Below, piece by piece: positions 20,951-28,998 of a stretch of DNA of 64,000 nt (positions are counted from its first letter, which is position 1; the number at the start of each line of letters is the position of its first letter). The notes beneath the pieces were generated by a model. The model was not told the origin of the DNA. It saw only the letters and a list, made by a program, of their open reading frames with translations, and searched no databases. The stretch is from assembly GCF_026891095.1 (NCBI RefSeq), contig NZ_JAPTNL010000002.1, forward strand, positions 62,001-126,000, in the 5' to 3' direction. This stretch comes from Roseovarius salincola (lineage in GTDB: Bacteria > Pseudomonadota > Alphaproteobacteria > Rhodobacterales > Rhodobacteraceae). The position numbers and the translations under genes were made by a program.

Positions 20951-22069
20951 TCACACCCGCATCGGCATGACGACATAGACGGCGCTGGTGTCGTTGCCTT
21001 CGCGCATCAGTGTCGGGTCGCCCGAGGAGTTGAACAGGAATACGGCGTTCTCGCGGTCCACCTGGCTGGCGATCTCGAGCAGATACTTGGCGTTGAAGCC
21101 GATCTCGAGGCGCTCGTCGCCATAGGCCACGGCCAGTTCCTCTTCGGCGGCGCCGCTGTCGGGCGCGTTGACCGATAGGATCAGGCGGTCCTCGTCGAGC
21201 GACAGCTTGACTGCACGCGAGCGTTCGGAGCTCACCGTCGCCACGCGGTCGACAGCCTGTGCGAATTCGGCGGCGTCCACTTCCATCTTGCGGGTGTTCC
21301 CCTGGGGAATGACGCGTGTGTAATCGGGGAAGGTGCCGTCGATCACCTTGGAGGTCAGCATGATGTCGGGGGTGGCGAAACGCACCTTGGTTTCCGAGAC
21401 CGAGACGGCGATCTTCATGTCATCGTCATCCAGAAGCTTGCGCAGTTCGCCCACGGTCTTGCGCGGGACGATGACGCCGGGCATGTCCTCGGCACCCTCG
21501 GGCAGGTCGGCGTCGATCCGGGCCAGCCGGTGGCCATCGGTGGCCACGCAGCGCAGCACCTTGCCGCCGTCGGATTCGGCGACGTGCATGTAGACGCCAT
21601 TGAGGTAATAGCGGGTTTCCTCGGTGGAAATCGCGAATTTCGACTTGTCGAACAGGCGGCGCAGCACCGGAGCGGGGGCGCTGAAGTTGCTGGAATATTC
21701 CGACGAGGCCATGACCGGGAAGTCTTCTTTGGGCAAGGTCGCAAGGTTGAAATTCGAGCGCCCCGCCTCGACTGTCAGGCGGCCCGAGGTGCCATCGTCG
21801 CTGAGCGTGACAAGCGCGCCGTCGGGCAGTTTGCGCACGATCTCGTGCAGAGTGACGGCGCTGACGGTGGTGGCGCCGGCGCGTTCGACCTTGGCCGGGG
21901 CCTTGTCGACCACTTCGATATCGAGGTCGGTGGCGCGGAAATGAACGTCGTCGCCTTCGGCCTCGATCAGGACATTGGCAAGGATCGGAATGGTGTTGCG
22001 CCGCTCGACCACAGATTGTGCCTGCGACACCGCCTTGAGCAGCGTTCCGCGTTCGATGCTGAGTTTCAT
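20951..22069 (-). CDS. dnaN: DNA polymerase III beta sliding clamp
   Basis: A 372-residue beta clamp with the three repeated clamp domains. It begins MKLSIERGTLLKAVSQAQSV and ends with the conserved YVVMPMRV, which contributes to the client-peptide pocket. The length is typical. It lies between dnaA and recF on the same strand, 164 bases after the dnaA stop, where a GC-rich hairpin and a T/G-rich stretch are found. Confidence 0.98.
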   Translation of the reverse strand: MKLSIERGTLLKAVSQAQSVVERRNTIPILANVLIEAEGDDVHFRATDLDIEVVDKAPAKVERAGATTVSAVTLHEIVRKLPDGALVTLSDDGTSGRLTVEAGRSNFNLATLPKEDFPVMASSEYSSNFSAPAPVLRRLFDKSKFAISTEETRYYLNGVYMHVAESDGGKVLRCVATDGHRLARIDADLPEGAEDMPGVIVPRKTVGELRKLLDDDDMKIAVSVSETKVRFATPDIMLTSKVIDGTFPDYTRVIPQGNTRKMEVDAAEFAQAVDRVATVSSERSRAVKLSLDEDRLILSVNAPDSGAAEEELAVAYGDERLEIGFNAKYLLEIASQVDRENAVFLFNSSGDPTLMREGNDTSAVYVVMPMRV

Positions 22070-22186
22070 GCCCTCGCTCCCGAATAGGTGCCAGCGTCGT
22101 GCCGGAGGGGCACGTTAGCAACTTCCCCTTTCGGCTCAAGCCTTTTGTTGTTGTTTTTCTGCGTTATTCATCGGGCCGTCAAGTGC

Positions 22187-22207
22187 GGCCCCGCGCGCAG
22201 CGGGGCC
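22187..22207 (-). terminator. GC-rich hairpin between dnaA and dnaN
   Basis: A perfect eight-base stem GGCCCCGC / GCGGGGCC with a five-base loop starts 27 bases after the dnaA stop. There is no T-run directly after it on the minus strand, so it may be an attenuating or RNA-stabilising structure and not a full terminator. Confidence 0.45.
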
Positions 22208-22233
22208 AGGGACGGCACGGGACGCCGGAATGC

Positions 22234-23604
22234 TCAGCCTTCAAGCGTCCGGCGCAGGATTTCGAGGTCTTCGGCGATCTGCGCATCCTGGGCGCGAAGC
22301 TCGTCGATGCGGCGCACGCCATGCATCACGGTGGTGTGGTCGCGCCCGCCGAAGCGGCGGCCGATTTCGGGCAGTGAGCGGCTGGTCATCTGCTTGCACA
22401 GATACATCGCCACCTGACGCGGGCGCGCAAAGCTGCGCAGGCGCTTGGGGCCGATCATGTCGCTGAGGCGGATATTGTAGTGATCCGCCACCTGGCGCTG
22501 GATTTCCTCGACGCTGACCTTGCGCTCGGAGGCGCGCAGGATGTCGGCAAGGCAGTCCTGCGTCAGTTCCAGCGTGATCTCGTGGCCGACAAGCGAGGCA
22601 AAGGCAAACAGCCGGGTCAGCGCCCCTTCCAGGACGCGGACATTGGTGCTGATCCGGTGGGCCAGGAATTCCAACACGCCATCCGACATCCGCAGGTCGG
22701 GATACTGGCGGGAGTACTGCTCGCATTTGGACTGCAGGATTCCGAGGCGCAGTTCGTAATCGGTCGGGTGCAGGTCCACGACCAGGCCGCATTGCAGGCG
22801 CGACTTGATGCGGTCCTCGAGGTTCTCGATCTCGCCGGGGGCGCGGTCGCCCGAGATGACGATTTGCTTGTTCTGATCGACCAGTGCATTGAAAGTGTGG
22901 AAGAATTCCTCTTGCGTGCTTTCCTTGCCGGCGATGAATTGCACGTCATCCACCATCAGCACATCGACCGAGCGGAACATCTCCTTGAAATCCATCATCT
23001 TGCGGTCGCGCAACGCCTGCACGAAGCGATACATGAACTGTTCGGCGGAAAGATAAAGCACGCTCAACTCGGGCTGACGCGAGGTGAGTTCCCACGCGAT
23101 CGCATGCATGAGGTGCGTCTTCCCCAGTCCGACCCCGCCATAAAGAAAGAGCGGGTTGAATGTGACCGGCCCGCCCTCGGCGACGCGCTTGGCGGCGGCA
23201 TGAGCAAGTTCGTTGGGCTTGCCGACGACAAAGGTGTCGAAGGTGAACCGCTCGTCCAGCGGCGCGGTGTTGTGCCGGATGTCGGGTTCGGTGTTGTTGT
23301 TCGCCTGCGCGGACCTTTGCGGGGCCGCGCCGGATTTCGCAGCCTCGGGATCACGGGCAGTGCTGGCAGCGGTACGGAATTGAATCCGGCGGATTTCGGG
23401 CGCGATGGAATTTACCTGATAAAGGATCAGATCGCCAAAATTCTGCGAGACGTAATTGCCAAGGAAGCTGGTCGGCACGTTGAAGGTGGCGACGCCGTCC
23501 TTCACACCCGACAGTTCGAGGGGCTCGATCCAGTTCGTATAGTTGTTCTTGCCGACTGTATTCAGAAGTCGCTGCTTGAGTTGGCCCCATTGTTCCTGCG
23601 TCAT
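22234..23604 (-). CDS. dnaA: chromosomal replication initiator DnaA
   Basis: A 456-residue DnaA. Domain I begins QWGQLKQRLLN; a variable linker of about 40 residues follows; the AAA+ domain III has Walker A GGVGLGKTHLMHA and Walker B VLMVDDVQFI. DNA-binding domain IV carries RPRQVAMYLCKQ and the GRDHTTVMHG signature for the DnaA box. The product melts oriC and loads DnaB. The 440 bases upstream are non-coding and rich in short palindromes and GANTC sites, but I see no DnaA box there, so oriC is probably elsewhere, as in many alphaproteobacteria. Confidence 0.98.
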   Translation of the reverse strand: MTQEQWGQLKQRLLNTVGKNNYTNWIEPLELSGVKDGVATFNVPTSFLGNYVSQNFGDLILYQVNSIAPEIRRIQFRTAASTARDPEAAKSGAAPQRSAQANNNTEPDIRHNTAPLDERFTFDTFVVGKPNELAHAAAKRVAEGGPVTFNPLFLYGGVGLGKTHLMHAIAWELTSRQPELSVLYLSAEQFMYRFVQALRDRKMMDFKEMFRSVDVLMVDDVQFIAGKESTQEEFFHTFNALVDQNKQIVISGDRAPGEIENLEDRIKSRLQCGLVVDLHPTDYELRLGILQSKCEQYSRQYPDLRMSDGVLEFLAHRISTNVRVLEGALTRLFAFASLVGHEITLELTQDCLADILRASERKVSVEEIQRQVADHYNIRLSDMIGPKRLRSFARPRQVAMYLCKQMTSRSLPEIGRRFGGRDHTTVMHGVRRIDELRAQDAQIAEDLEILRRTLEG

Positions 23605-24046
23605 TCGTCCCCCGTCTCAGAATCGGATCTACCAGTCTGCTCTTGTTCCACGCTCGCGCGGAGCGGGCGATCCGATAGCTGGGGGGATGAAGTCTGCATG
23701 GACAAAGATCAGCAGTTCCGCTGCATGAAAGCAGCAGTTGCCAAGCCCCTGTCCGGAGCCGAACTTCCAATGGTCGCAACAGAATGTCTAACGCGGACTG
23801 TCCCCACATCAACCGCGTCATCATTGCATTTGCGTGCCGTCTTGCCGGACAATCGCACAGCATGGTCAATAACCATTGATCAAGCTGCCATATAATGGCA
23901 GCCCGATTCTGTGCCACATGTCCCCCCAAGCGTGAATCGCTGGGTGAAGCTAGCAATTTCACGAGCGCCACGGCAACCGAACTTCGCGCTTGACATGACG
24001 TTTGCGTGAAAAGAATCTCCGCCCTCGTCGGGAAGGCCACAAATGC
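23605..24046. other. non-coding region upstream of dnaA with palindromes and GANTC sites
   Basis: This 440-base gap holds no credible gene. It has clustered inverted repeats at 23862-23901 (ATGGT-N5-ACCAT, TCAAT-N4-ATTGA, TTGATCAA and CTGCCAT-ATA-ATGGCAG), and four GANTC (CcrM methylation) sites at 23620, 23905, 23934 and 24013. No TTATNCACA-type DnaA box was found. It presumably contains the dnaA promoter and leader. Confidence 0.6.
23885..23901. promoter_or_regulatory. 17-bp perfect inverted repeat upstream of dnaA
   Basis: The arms CTGCCAT and ATGGCAG are separated by ATA, and TATAAT is embedded in the centre on the plus strand. It lies about 280 bases upstream of dnaA. It is an operator candidate; no protein can be assigned. 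Confidence 0.4.
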
Positions 24047-24077
24047 AAAAAAGGCGCCGGGCTGACCGGCGCCTTTT
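24047..24077 (-). terminator. Rho-independent terminator of rpsT
   Basis: The stem GGCGCCGG / CCGGCGCC (24053-24060 and 24066-24073) with a five-base loop is followed on the minus strand by TTTTTT. It lies 26 bases after the rpsT stop. Confidence 0.92.
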
Positions 24078-24102
24078 GTATCAATGATTTAGCCCGAAAG
24101 CC

Positions 24103-24366
24103 TTAGCCGAGCGCCTTTACGCGGGCGGCGAGGCGCGAGACTTTGCGGGAGGCGGTGTTCTTGTGGAAGACGCCTTTGGTGACGCCGCGCATCAATTCGG
24201 GCTGGGCGGCGCGCAGGGCGGCCTGGGCGGCGTCCTTGTCACCCGAGGCGATGGCTTCTTCGACCTTGCGAAGATGGGTGCGGATCCGCGAGCGGCGGGC
24301 CTTGTTGACGGCCAGACGGCTTTCGTTCTGGCGGGCGCGTTTCTTGGACTGGGGCGTATTTGCCAT
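24103..24366 (-). CDS. rpsT: 30S ribosomal protein S20
   Basis: An 87-residue, strongly basic S20 with the characteristic start [14 protein letters not shown] and the [19 protein letters not shown] helix. It binds 16S rRNA early in 30S assembly. It is a single-gene transcription unit with its own terminator, upstream of dnaA in an arrangement frequent in alphaproteobacteria. A possible promoter (TTGCAA-16-TATATG, plus positions 24489-24516) would give a leader of about 115 bases. Confidence 0.97.
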   Translation of the reverse strand: MANTPQSKKRARQNESRLAVNKARRSRIRTHLRKVEEAIASGDKDAAQAALRAAQPELMRGVTKGVFHKNTASRKVSRLAARVKALG

Positions 24367-24658
24367 TTGAATCAGACCTCTGTCAGGTTTGCGTTGTCTT
24401 GGATGCGCTGCCGCAAACCCAAACGGGCGACGGATCGACCGGAGGTGATTCTAGCCAGAGCGGGCTGCACACGCATGTATAGCGGGGGCATATAGCCAAG
24501 TTTGGCGTCCTTGCAAAGCCGAAACTGGACAGCGGGGAACGAATCGCGCCAGGGGCCTTGTTAACAAGGCCGGGCGGGCGGCGGTAACAGACCGGTACCG
24601 CGTCGGTATCGCGTCGGTTTCGGGTGCCGAAACGGGCCGGGTTGACGGGGCGCGCGGT

Positions 24659-24727
24659 GCTTTCGTGTACGAAAGCGCGCGGATTTTGCACAAAATCCGA
24701 GACGGCGCCGGGGGGGGCCAGCCCCCC
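24659..24727. repeat. cluster of three adjacent perfect palindromes
   Basis: An 18-base palindrome (24659-24676), a 20-base one (24680-24699) and a G6C/GC6 hairpin (24712-24727) follow each other within 69 bases. The arrangement looks like a dispersed intergenic repeat unit of the kind common in Rhodobacteraceae; no second copy is seen in this window. Confidence 0.5.
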
Positions 24728-24779
24728 GCACCCCCCGAGGTATTTGAGGCCAGATGAAAGGGGGGGGGAGGAAAGGCGA

Positions 24780-24806
24780 AGGGCGCGCCGCAGATGGGCG
24801 CGCCCT
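24780..24806 (-). terminator. hairpin downstream of ech, probable terminator
   Basis: A ten-base perfect stem AGGGCGCGCC / GGCGCGCCCT with a seven-base loop starts 25 bases after the ech stop. On the minus strand it is followed by TCGCCTTTCCT, a poor T-run, so termination is probable but may need Rho. Confidence 0.6.
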
Positions 24807-24830
24807 GTCGGTACCGGGTTCAGGCGGCGG

Positions 24831-25607
24831 TCACTTGTCGCGGAACTGGGGTTCGCGTTTTTCCACGAAGGCGGCCATGCCTTCGGCCTGATCCTCGGTG
24901 GCGAAGAGCGAGTGGAACACGCGGCGCTCGAACAGCAGCCCCTCGCGCAGGGTCGTCTCGTAGGAGCGGTTCACCGATTCCTTGACCGCCATCACGCCGA
25001 TCATGGATTTCTCGGCGATCTTGTCGGCCGCCGAGCGGGCCTCTTCCATCAGTTTCTTGACGGGGACGACGCGGCTGACGAGGCCCGCGCGTTCGGCCTC
25101 TTCGGCATCCATGAAGCGGCCCGTGAGGTTCATGTCCATCGCCTTGGATTTGCCGATGAAGCGGGTCAGGCGCTGGCTGCCGCCAAGCCCGGCCATGACG
25201 CCGAGATTGATTTCGGGCTGGCCGAATTTGGCGGTATCCGAGGCGATGATGAAATCGCACATCATCGCCAGTTCGCAGCCCCCGCCCAGCGCGTAGCCGG
25301 AGACGGCAGCGATGATCGGTTTGCGGACCCGCATGATCGCGTCGCTTTCGGGGCCGAAGAAATCCTCGGAGAACACTTCGACGAAGCCCTTGCCGCTCAT
25401 CATCTTGATATCGGCACCGGCTGCAAAGGCCTTGTCGGAGCCGGTCAGGATGATGCAGCGCACCTTTTCATTCGCCTGCGCATCCCCGAGCGCGGTGCAC
25501 AGCTCGGTCATGAGCTGGGCGTTGAGCGCATTCAGGGCATCGGGGCGATTGAGTTTGATGAGGGCGACGTGGTCTTCTATTTCGACGATGATCGTCTCAT
25601 AGGCCAT
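24831..25607 (-). CDS. enoyl-CoA hydratase/isomerase (crotonase family)
   Basis: A 258-residue crotonase-family enzyme, most likely a short-chain enoyl-CoA hydratase of beta-oxidation. The oxyanion-hole region AAGADIKMM and the segment [19 protein letters not shown] followed by [20 protein letters not shown] carry both catalytic glutamates (in GCELAM and PEINLG), as in true hydratases. The gene follows mutM on the minus strand, 65 bases downstream of its stop, and precedes rpsT; the ech-mutM-ubiE neighbourhood is common in alphaproteobacteria. Confidence 0.93.
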   Translation of the reverse strand: MAYETIIVEIEDHVALIKLNRPDALNALNAQLMTELCTALGDAQANEKVRCIILTGSDKAFAAGADIKMMSGKGFVEVFSEDFFGPESDAIMRVRKPIIAAVSGYALGGGCELAMMCDFIIASDTAKFGQPEINLGVMAGLGGSQRLTRFIGKSKAMDMNLTGRFMDAEEAERAGLVSRVVPVKKLMEEARSAADKIAEKSMIGVMAVKESVNRSYETTLREGLLFERRVFHSLFATEDQAEGMAAFVEKREPQFRDK

Positions 25608-25672
25608 GAAATCTGCTTTCGCTTGTTTCTGTCAGAACGGATTCATTACCACTGTCTGCGCCCGGATCAACC

Positions 25673-26524
25673 TCATCTTTGGCAGGAGGTGCAATAGAAG
25701 CTGGAGCGCCCCGACTGCACGATGCGCCGGATGGTGCCGGTGCAGCCCGCAGTGCGGCAGGGCTGACCTTCGCGGTCGTAAACATCGAAACGGTGTTGAA
25801 AATAACCAAGTTCCCCGTCTGCCTGACGAAAATCGCGCAAGGATGACCCGCCCGCCTCGATGGCATCGCGCAGCACCTCGCGGATGACCCCCGCCAGCCC
25901 CGCAGCGCGGGCGCGCGACAGATTGCCCGCACGCCGCCTTGGGGAAATCCGCGCACGAAAGAGCGCTTCGCAGACATAGATATTGCCCAGCCCCGCAACG
26001 ATTCGCTGATCGAGCAGCGCCGACTTGATCGGCGTCTTGCGCCCGGCCAGCGCATCGGCCAGGCAGGTTTCGTCAAAGCGGTTGCCCAGCGGTTCCGGCC
26101 CCAGTTTCGCCAGCAGCGGGTGCGCATCGGCCCGGGCGGTCTCCATCAGGTCCATCGCTCCGAAGCGGCGCGGGTCGTTGAAGGTGATGCGCGCGCCGTT
26201 CGCCATGTCGAAGACGACGTGATCGTGTTTCTGCGCCGCGGGGTGGTCGTGGTGAAACACCCCGAGCGGGTCGCCCGAAACGGTCATGCGCCCCGACATG
26301 CCCAGATGAATGAGCAGGGTTTCCCCCGAGGAGAGATCGGCCAGGATGTATTTCGAGCGCCGCCGCAGCGCGATGACGCGCTGTCCGGTCAGGCGTGCGG
26401 CCATGTTTTCGGGGAAGGGCCAGCGCAGATCGGGGCGGTTGACCTGCGCGCGCGCGATCACCGCCCCTTCCATGGCGGGAAGAAGGCCGCGGCGAACTGT
26501 CTCGACCTCGGGGAGTTCGGGCAT
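25673..26524 (-). CDS. mutM: formamidopyrimidine-DNA glycosylase MutM/Fpg
   Basis: A 283-residue base-excision repair enzyme that removes 8-oxoguanine and formamidopyrimidines. The N-terminal [14 protein letters not shown] gives the catalytic Pro and Glu after Met removal, which fixes the start at 26524 although the frame stays open 5'. The conserved [10 protein letters not shown] and [12 protein letters not shown] motifs are present. The C-terminal zinc finger carries CRTAGC and YCTSCQR. It is divergent from ubiE, 98 bases apart. Confidence 0.97.
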   Translation of the reverse strand: MPELPEVETVRRGLLPAMEGAVIARAQVNRPDLRWPFPENMAARLTGQRVIALRRRSKYILADLSSGETLLIHLGMSGRMTVSGDPLGVFHHDHPAAQKHDHVVFDMANGARITFNDPRRFGAMDLMETARADAHPLLAKLGPEPLGNRFDETCLADALAGRKTPIKSALLDQRIVAGLGNIYVCEALFRARISPRRRAGNLSRARAAGLAGVIREVLRDAIEAGGSSLRDFRQADGELGYFQHRFDVYDREGQPCRTAGCTGTIRRIVQSGRSSFYCTSCQR

Positions 26525-26622
26525 CGGTTCCATCCTGTGACGCATGGGGCGCATTGTATCCGCCCCCATGCGCCCTATAAGAAGGGCGTGGACACGTAAC
26601 GGCAAGGCTTCGGTCGCGGAAC

Positions 26623-27366
26623 ATGAACGAGAAGACCACCCATTTCGGATTTCAGAGCGTGCCGGAGGCGGAAAAGGCCGGGCGCGTGCAGGGCGTGTTC
26701 GGGTCGGTCGCATCGAAATACGATGTGATGAACGACGCGATGTCGCTGGGCATTCACCGCATCTGGAAGGATGCGATGATGGATTGGCTGGCGCCCCGCC
26801 CCGGCCAGCGCCTGTTGGATGTTGCCGGGGGCACGGGCGACATAGCGTTTCGTTTCCTCAAGCGTGCGGGCCATGGCCATGCCACGGTGCTGGACCTGAC
26901 CGAGCCGATGCTGATCGAGGGGCGCAAGCGCGCCGAGGCGGCGGCGATGGCGGACAGCCTTGACTGGCTGGTGGGCGACGCGATGGCGCTGCCCTTCGCC
27001 GATAACAGTTTCGATGTCTACACGATCAGTTTCGGCATCCGCAACGTGACCCGCCCGCAGGAGGCCCTGAACGAGGCGTTCCGGGTGTTGCGCCCGGGCG
27101 GCCGGCTGATGGTGCTGGAGTTCAGCCAGATTCCCAATGACCTGATGCAATGGGCCTATGATCTTTATTCCTTCAACATCATTCCGCGGCTCGGGCAGGC
27201 GATCGCGAATGACCGCGAGAGTTATCAATACCTGGTGGAATCGATCCGCCGTTTTCCCGATCAGGAGACATTCCTGGGCATGGTGCGGGAGGCCGGGTTC
27301 GGCAATGCGAAATACCGCAATCTGAGCATGGGTGTCGCCTGTCTGCATTCGGGCTGGAAGATCTGA
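26623..27366 (+). CDS. ubiE: ubiquinone biosynthesis C-methyltransferase UbiE
   Basis: A 247-residue class I SAM methyltransferase. The UbiE signatures are [18 protein letters not shown] at the N-terminus, the SAM loop [14 protein letters not shown], and [27 protein letters not shown]. It methylates the benzoquinol ring during ubiquinone synthesis at the membrane surface. The stop codon touches the ubiB start, so the two form an operon. Confidence 0.97.
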   Translation: MNEKTTHFGFQSVPEAEKAGRVQGVFGSVASKYDVMNDAMSLGIHRIWKDAMMDWLAPRPGQRLLDVAGGTGDIAFRFLKRAGHGHATVLDLTEPMLIEGRKRAEAAAMADSLDWLVGDAMALPFADNSFDVYTISFGIRNVTRPQEALNEAFRVLRPGGRLMVLEFSQIPNDLMQWAYDLYSFNIIPRLGQAIANDRESYQYLVESIRRFPDQETFLGMVREAGFGNAKYRNLSMGVACLHSGWKI

Positions 27367-28899
27367 ATGCGCGGTCCGCACAATATCCTGCGCCTGATCC
27401 GCACGGGCGCCACGCTGGAGCGCAGCGGCGCCATGGCGGTGGTGATGGATGCGTTCGATGCGCCGCGTCTGGTCAGGGTGACGATGCGTCTGCTGGCCTG
27501 GCCGTTCCAGTGGCTGGGTTATCGCGGCGATCCGGCGATGCCGCCCGCGACACGGGCGCTGACGGCGCTGGGGCCGGCCTATATCAAGTTCGGACAGATC
27601 CTGTCGACGCGCCCGGACCTTGTGGGGGACGATCTGGCGACGCAGTTGCGCGTCTTGCAGGACAAGCTGCCGCCGTTTCCGGTGGCGGTGGCCAAGGCGT
27701 CGGTCGCGGCGCAGCTGGGCCGCCCGGTGGAAGAGGTGTTCGACGATTTCGGCGCACCGGTCGCGGCGGCCTCGATCGCGCAGGTGCATCGCGCGACCCT
27801 GCGCGAGAGCGGCGAGGAAGTGGCCGTCAAGGTGTTGCGCCCCGGGATCGAGCGGGCCTTTCGCAAGGATATCGACGCCTTCTATTTCGCGGCGCGCACC
27901 ATCGAGTTCCTGTCACCGGGATCGCGGCGGTTGAGGCCGACCGATGTGATCGCCCATTTCGAGGGCGTGGTGATGGGGGAGCTCGATCTGCGGCTGGAGG
28001 CGTCTTCGGCCAGTGAATTCACCGCCAATACCGCGCAGGACGAGGGGTTTGCCCTGCCACGGGTGAACTGGCCGCTGTCGGGGCGGCGGGTGATGACGAT
28101 GGGCTGGGCCGATGGTGTGCCGCTGGGCGACAACGCGGCGCTTGACGGCGCGGGGCATGACCGGGCGCAACTGGCCGAGCGGGTGTTGCAGCTGTTCCTG
28201 AAACATGCGCTGCGCGACGGGTATTTCCATGCCGACATGCATCAGGGCAACCTGAAGGTGGCGCCGTCGGGGGATATCATCGCCTATGATTTCGGAATCA
28301 TGGGGCATATCGACGAATATACCCGCAAGGTTTACGCCGAGATCCTCTATGGGTTCATCAAGCGCGATTACCAGCGCGTCGCGGAAGTGCATTTCGAGGC
28401 GGGCTATGTGCCCGCGGACCGGGATGTGGACGAGTTCGCACGGGCGCTGCGCGCGGTGGGCGAGCCGATCTTCGGGATGGATGCCTCGCAGATGTCGATC
28501 GGCAACCTGCTGAGCTACCTGTTCGAGGTGACCGAGCGTTTCGGGATGGAGACCCGCACCGAGCTGATCCTGTTGCAGCGCACGATGGTGGTGGTCGAGG
28601 GTGTGGCGCGGTCGCTCGATCCGCAGATCAACATCTGGCAGGTCGCACGGCCGGTGGTCGAGGATTACATCCGCAAGAATATCGGCCCGCGCGCGGTGAT
28701 GCGCGACCTGCAGAAGACGCTGGCGGTGCTGACTCGTTACGGGCCGCGCCTGCCGGCGATTGTGGAGAATGCGCTGATCCGCCAATCCATGCCGTTGGAG
28801 CCCGCGCCACGCGGGAGTCGCGGGGCGGGTGCGCTGTGGGCCCTGGGCGGCGGGCTGGCAGGTGCGGCGGCGACGGTGGCGGCGTTCTGGATGATTTGA
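27367..28899 (+). CDS. ubiB: ubiquinone biosynthesis protein UbiB (ABC1/ADCK family)
   Basis: A 510-residue UbiB-type atypical kinase/ATPase needed for ubiquinone synthesis. The family motif YIKFGQILSTRPDLVG (KxGQ) is present, with the Ala-rich nucleotide loop VAAASIAQVH, the catalytic-loop stretch ADMHQGNLKV and the metal-binding YDFGIMGHID. A hydrophobic C-terminal segment, Gly/Ala-rich and ending in AAFWMI, should anchor it to the inner membrane. It begins directly after the ubiE stop. Confidence 0.96.
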   Translation: MRGPHNILRLIRTGATLERSGAMAVVMDAFDAPRLVRVTMRLLAWPFQWLGYRGDPAMPPATRALTALGPAYIKFGQILSTRPDLVGDDLATQLRVLQDKLPPFPVAVAKASVAAQLGRPVEEVFDDFGAPVAAASIAQVHRATLRESGEEVAVKVLRPGIERAFRKDIDAFYFAARTIEFLSPGSRRLRPTDVIAHFEGVVMGELDLRLEASSASEFTANTAQDEGFALPRVNWPLSGRRVMTMGWADGVPLGDNAALDGAGHDRAQLAERVLQLFLKHALRDGYFHADMHQGNLKVAPSGDIIAYDFGIMGHIDEYTRKVYAEILYGFIKRDYQRVAEVHFEAGYVPADRDVDEFARALRAVGEPIFGMDASQMSIGNLLSYLFEVTERFGMETRTELILLQRTMVVVEGVARSLDPQINIWQVARPVVEDYIRKNIGPRAVMRDLQKTLAVLTRYGPRLPAIVENALIRQSMPLEPAPRGSRGAGALWALGGGLAGAAATVAAFWMI

Positions 28900-28949
28900 C
28901 ATCCTTTGGCGGCGCGTCGGGGTGATCCCTCTTGACGTGTTGTGAAAAT

Positions 28950-28968
28950 ACCTTCATCCCGCTAAGGT
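28950..28968. promoter_or_regulatory. inverted repeat upstream of the yjbH-like gene
   Basis: ACCTT-N9-AAGGT, with an outer AATACC/GGTATT pair spanning 28947-28974, lies 25-50 bases upstream of the yjbH-like start. A TTGTGA-17-TAAGGT promoter-like pair overlaps it. It is a possible operator for the exopolysaccharide genes. Confidence 0.35.
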
Positions 28969-28998
28969 GGTATTGTTGCCTGCTGGCGGAGTTGATGA

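Larger units (their letters stand above)
24367..24830. other. intergenic region between rpsT and ech with stacked hairpins
   Basis: No gene is seen in these 464 bases. The half next to rpsT holds its leader. The half next to ech holds four successive inverted repeats: GCTTTCGTGTACGAAAGC (24659-24676), a 20-base palindrome CGGATTTTG-CA-CAAAATCCG (24680-24699), GGGGGGC-CA-GCCCCCC (24712-24727) and a ten-base stem at 24780-24806. Long G and C runs occur at 24711-24770. Confidence 0.6.

Noticed and set aside
23605..24046. Chromosomal origin of replication next to dnaA
   Set aside because: No DnaA-box sequence and no AT-rich unwinding region were found; only palindromes and GANTC sites are seen.
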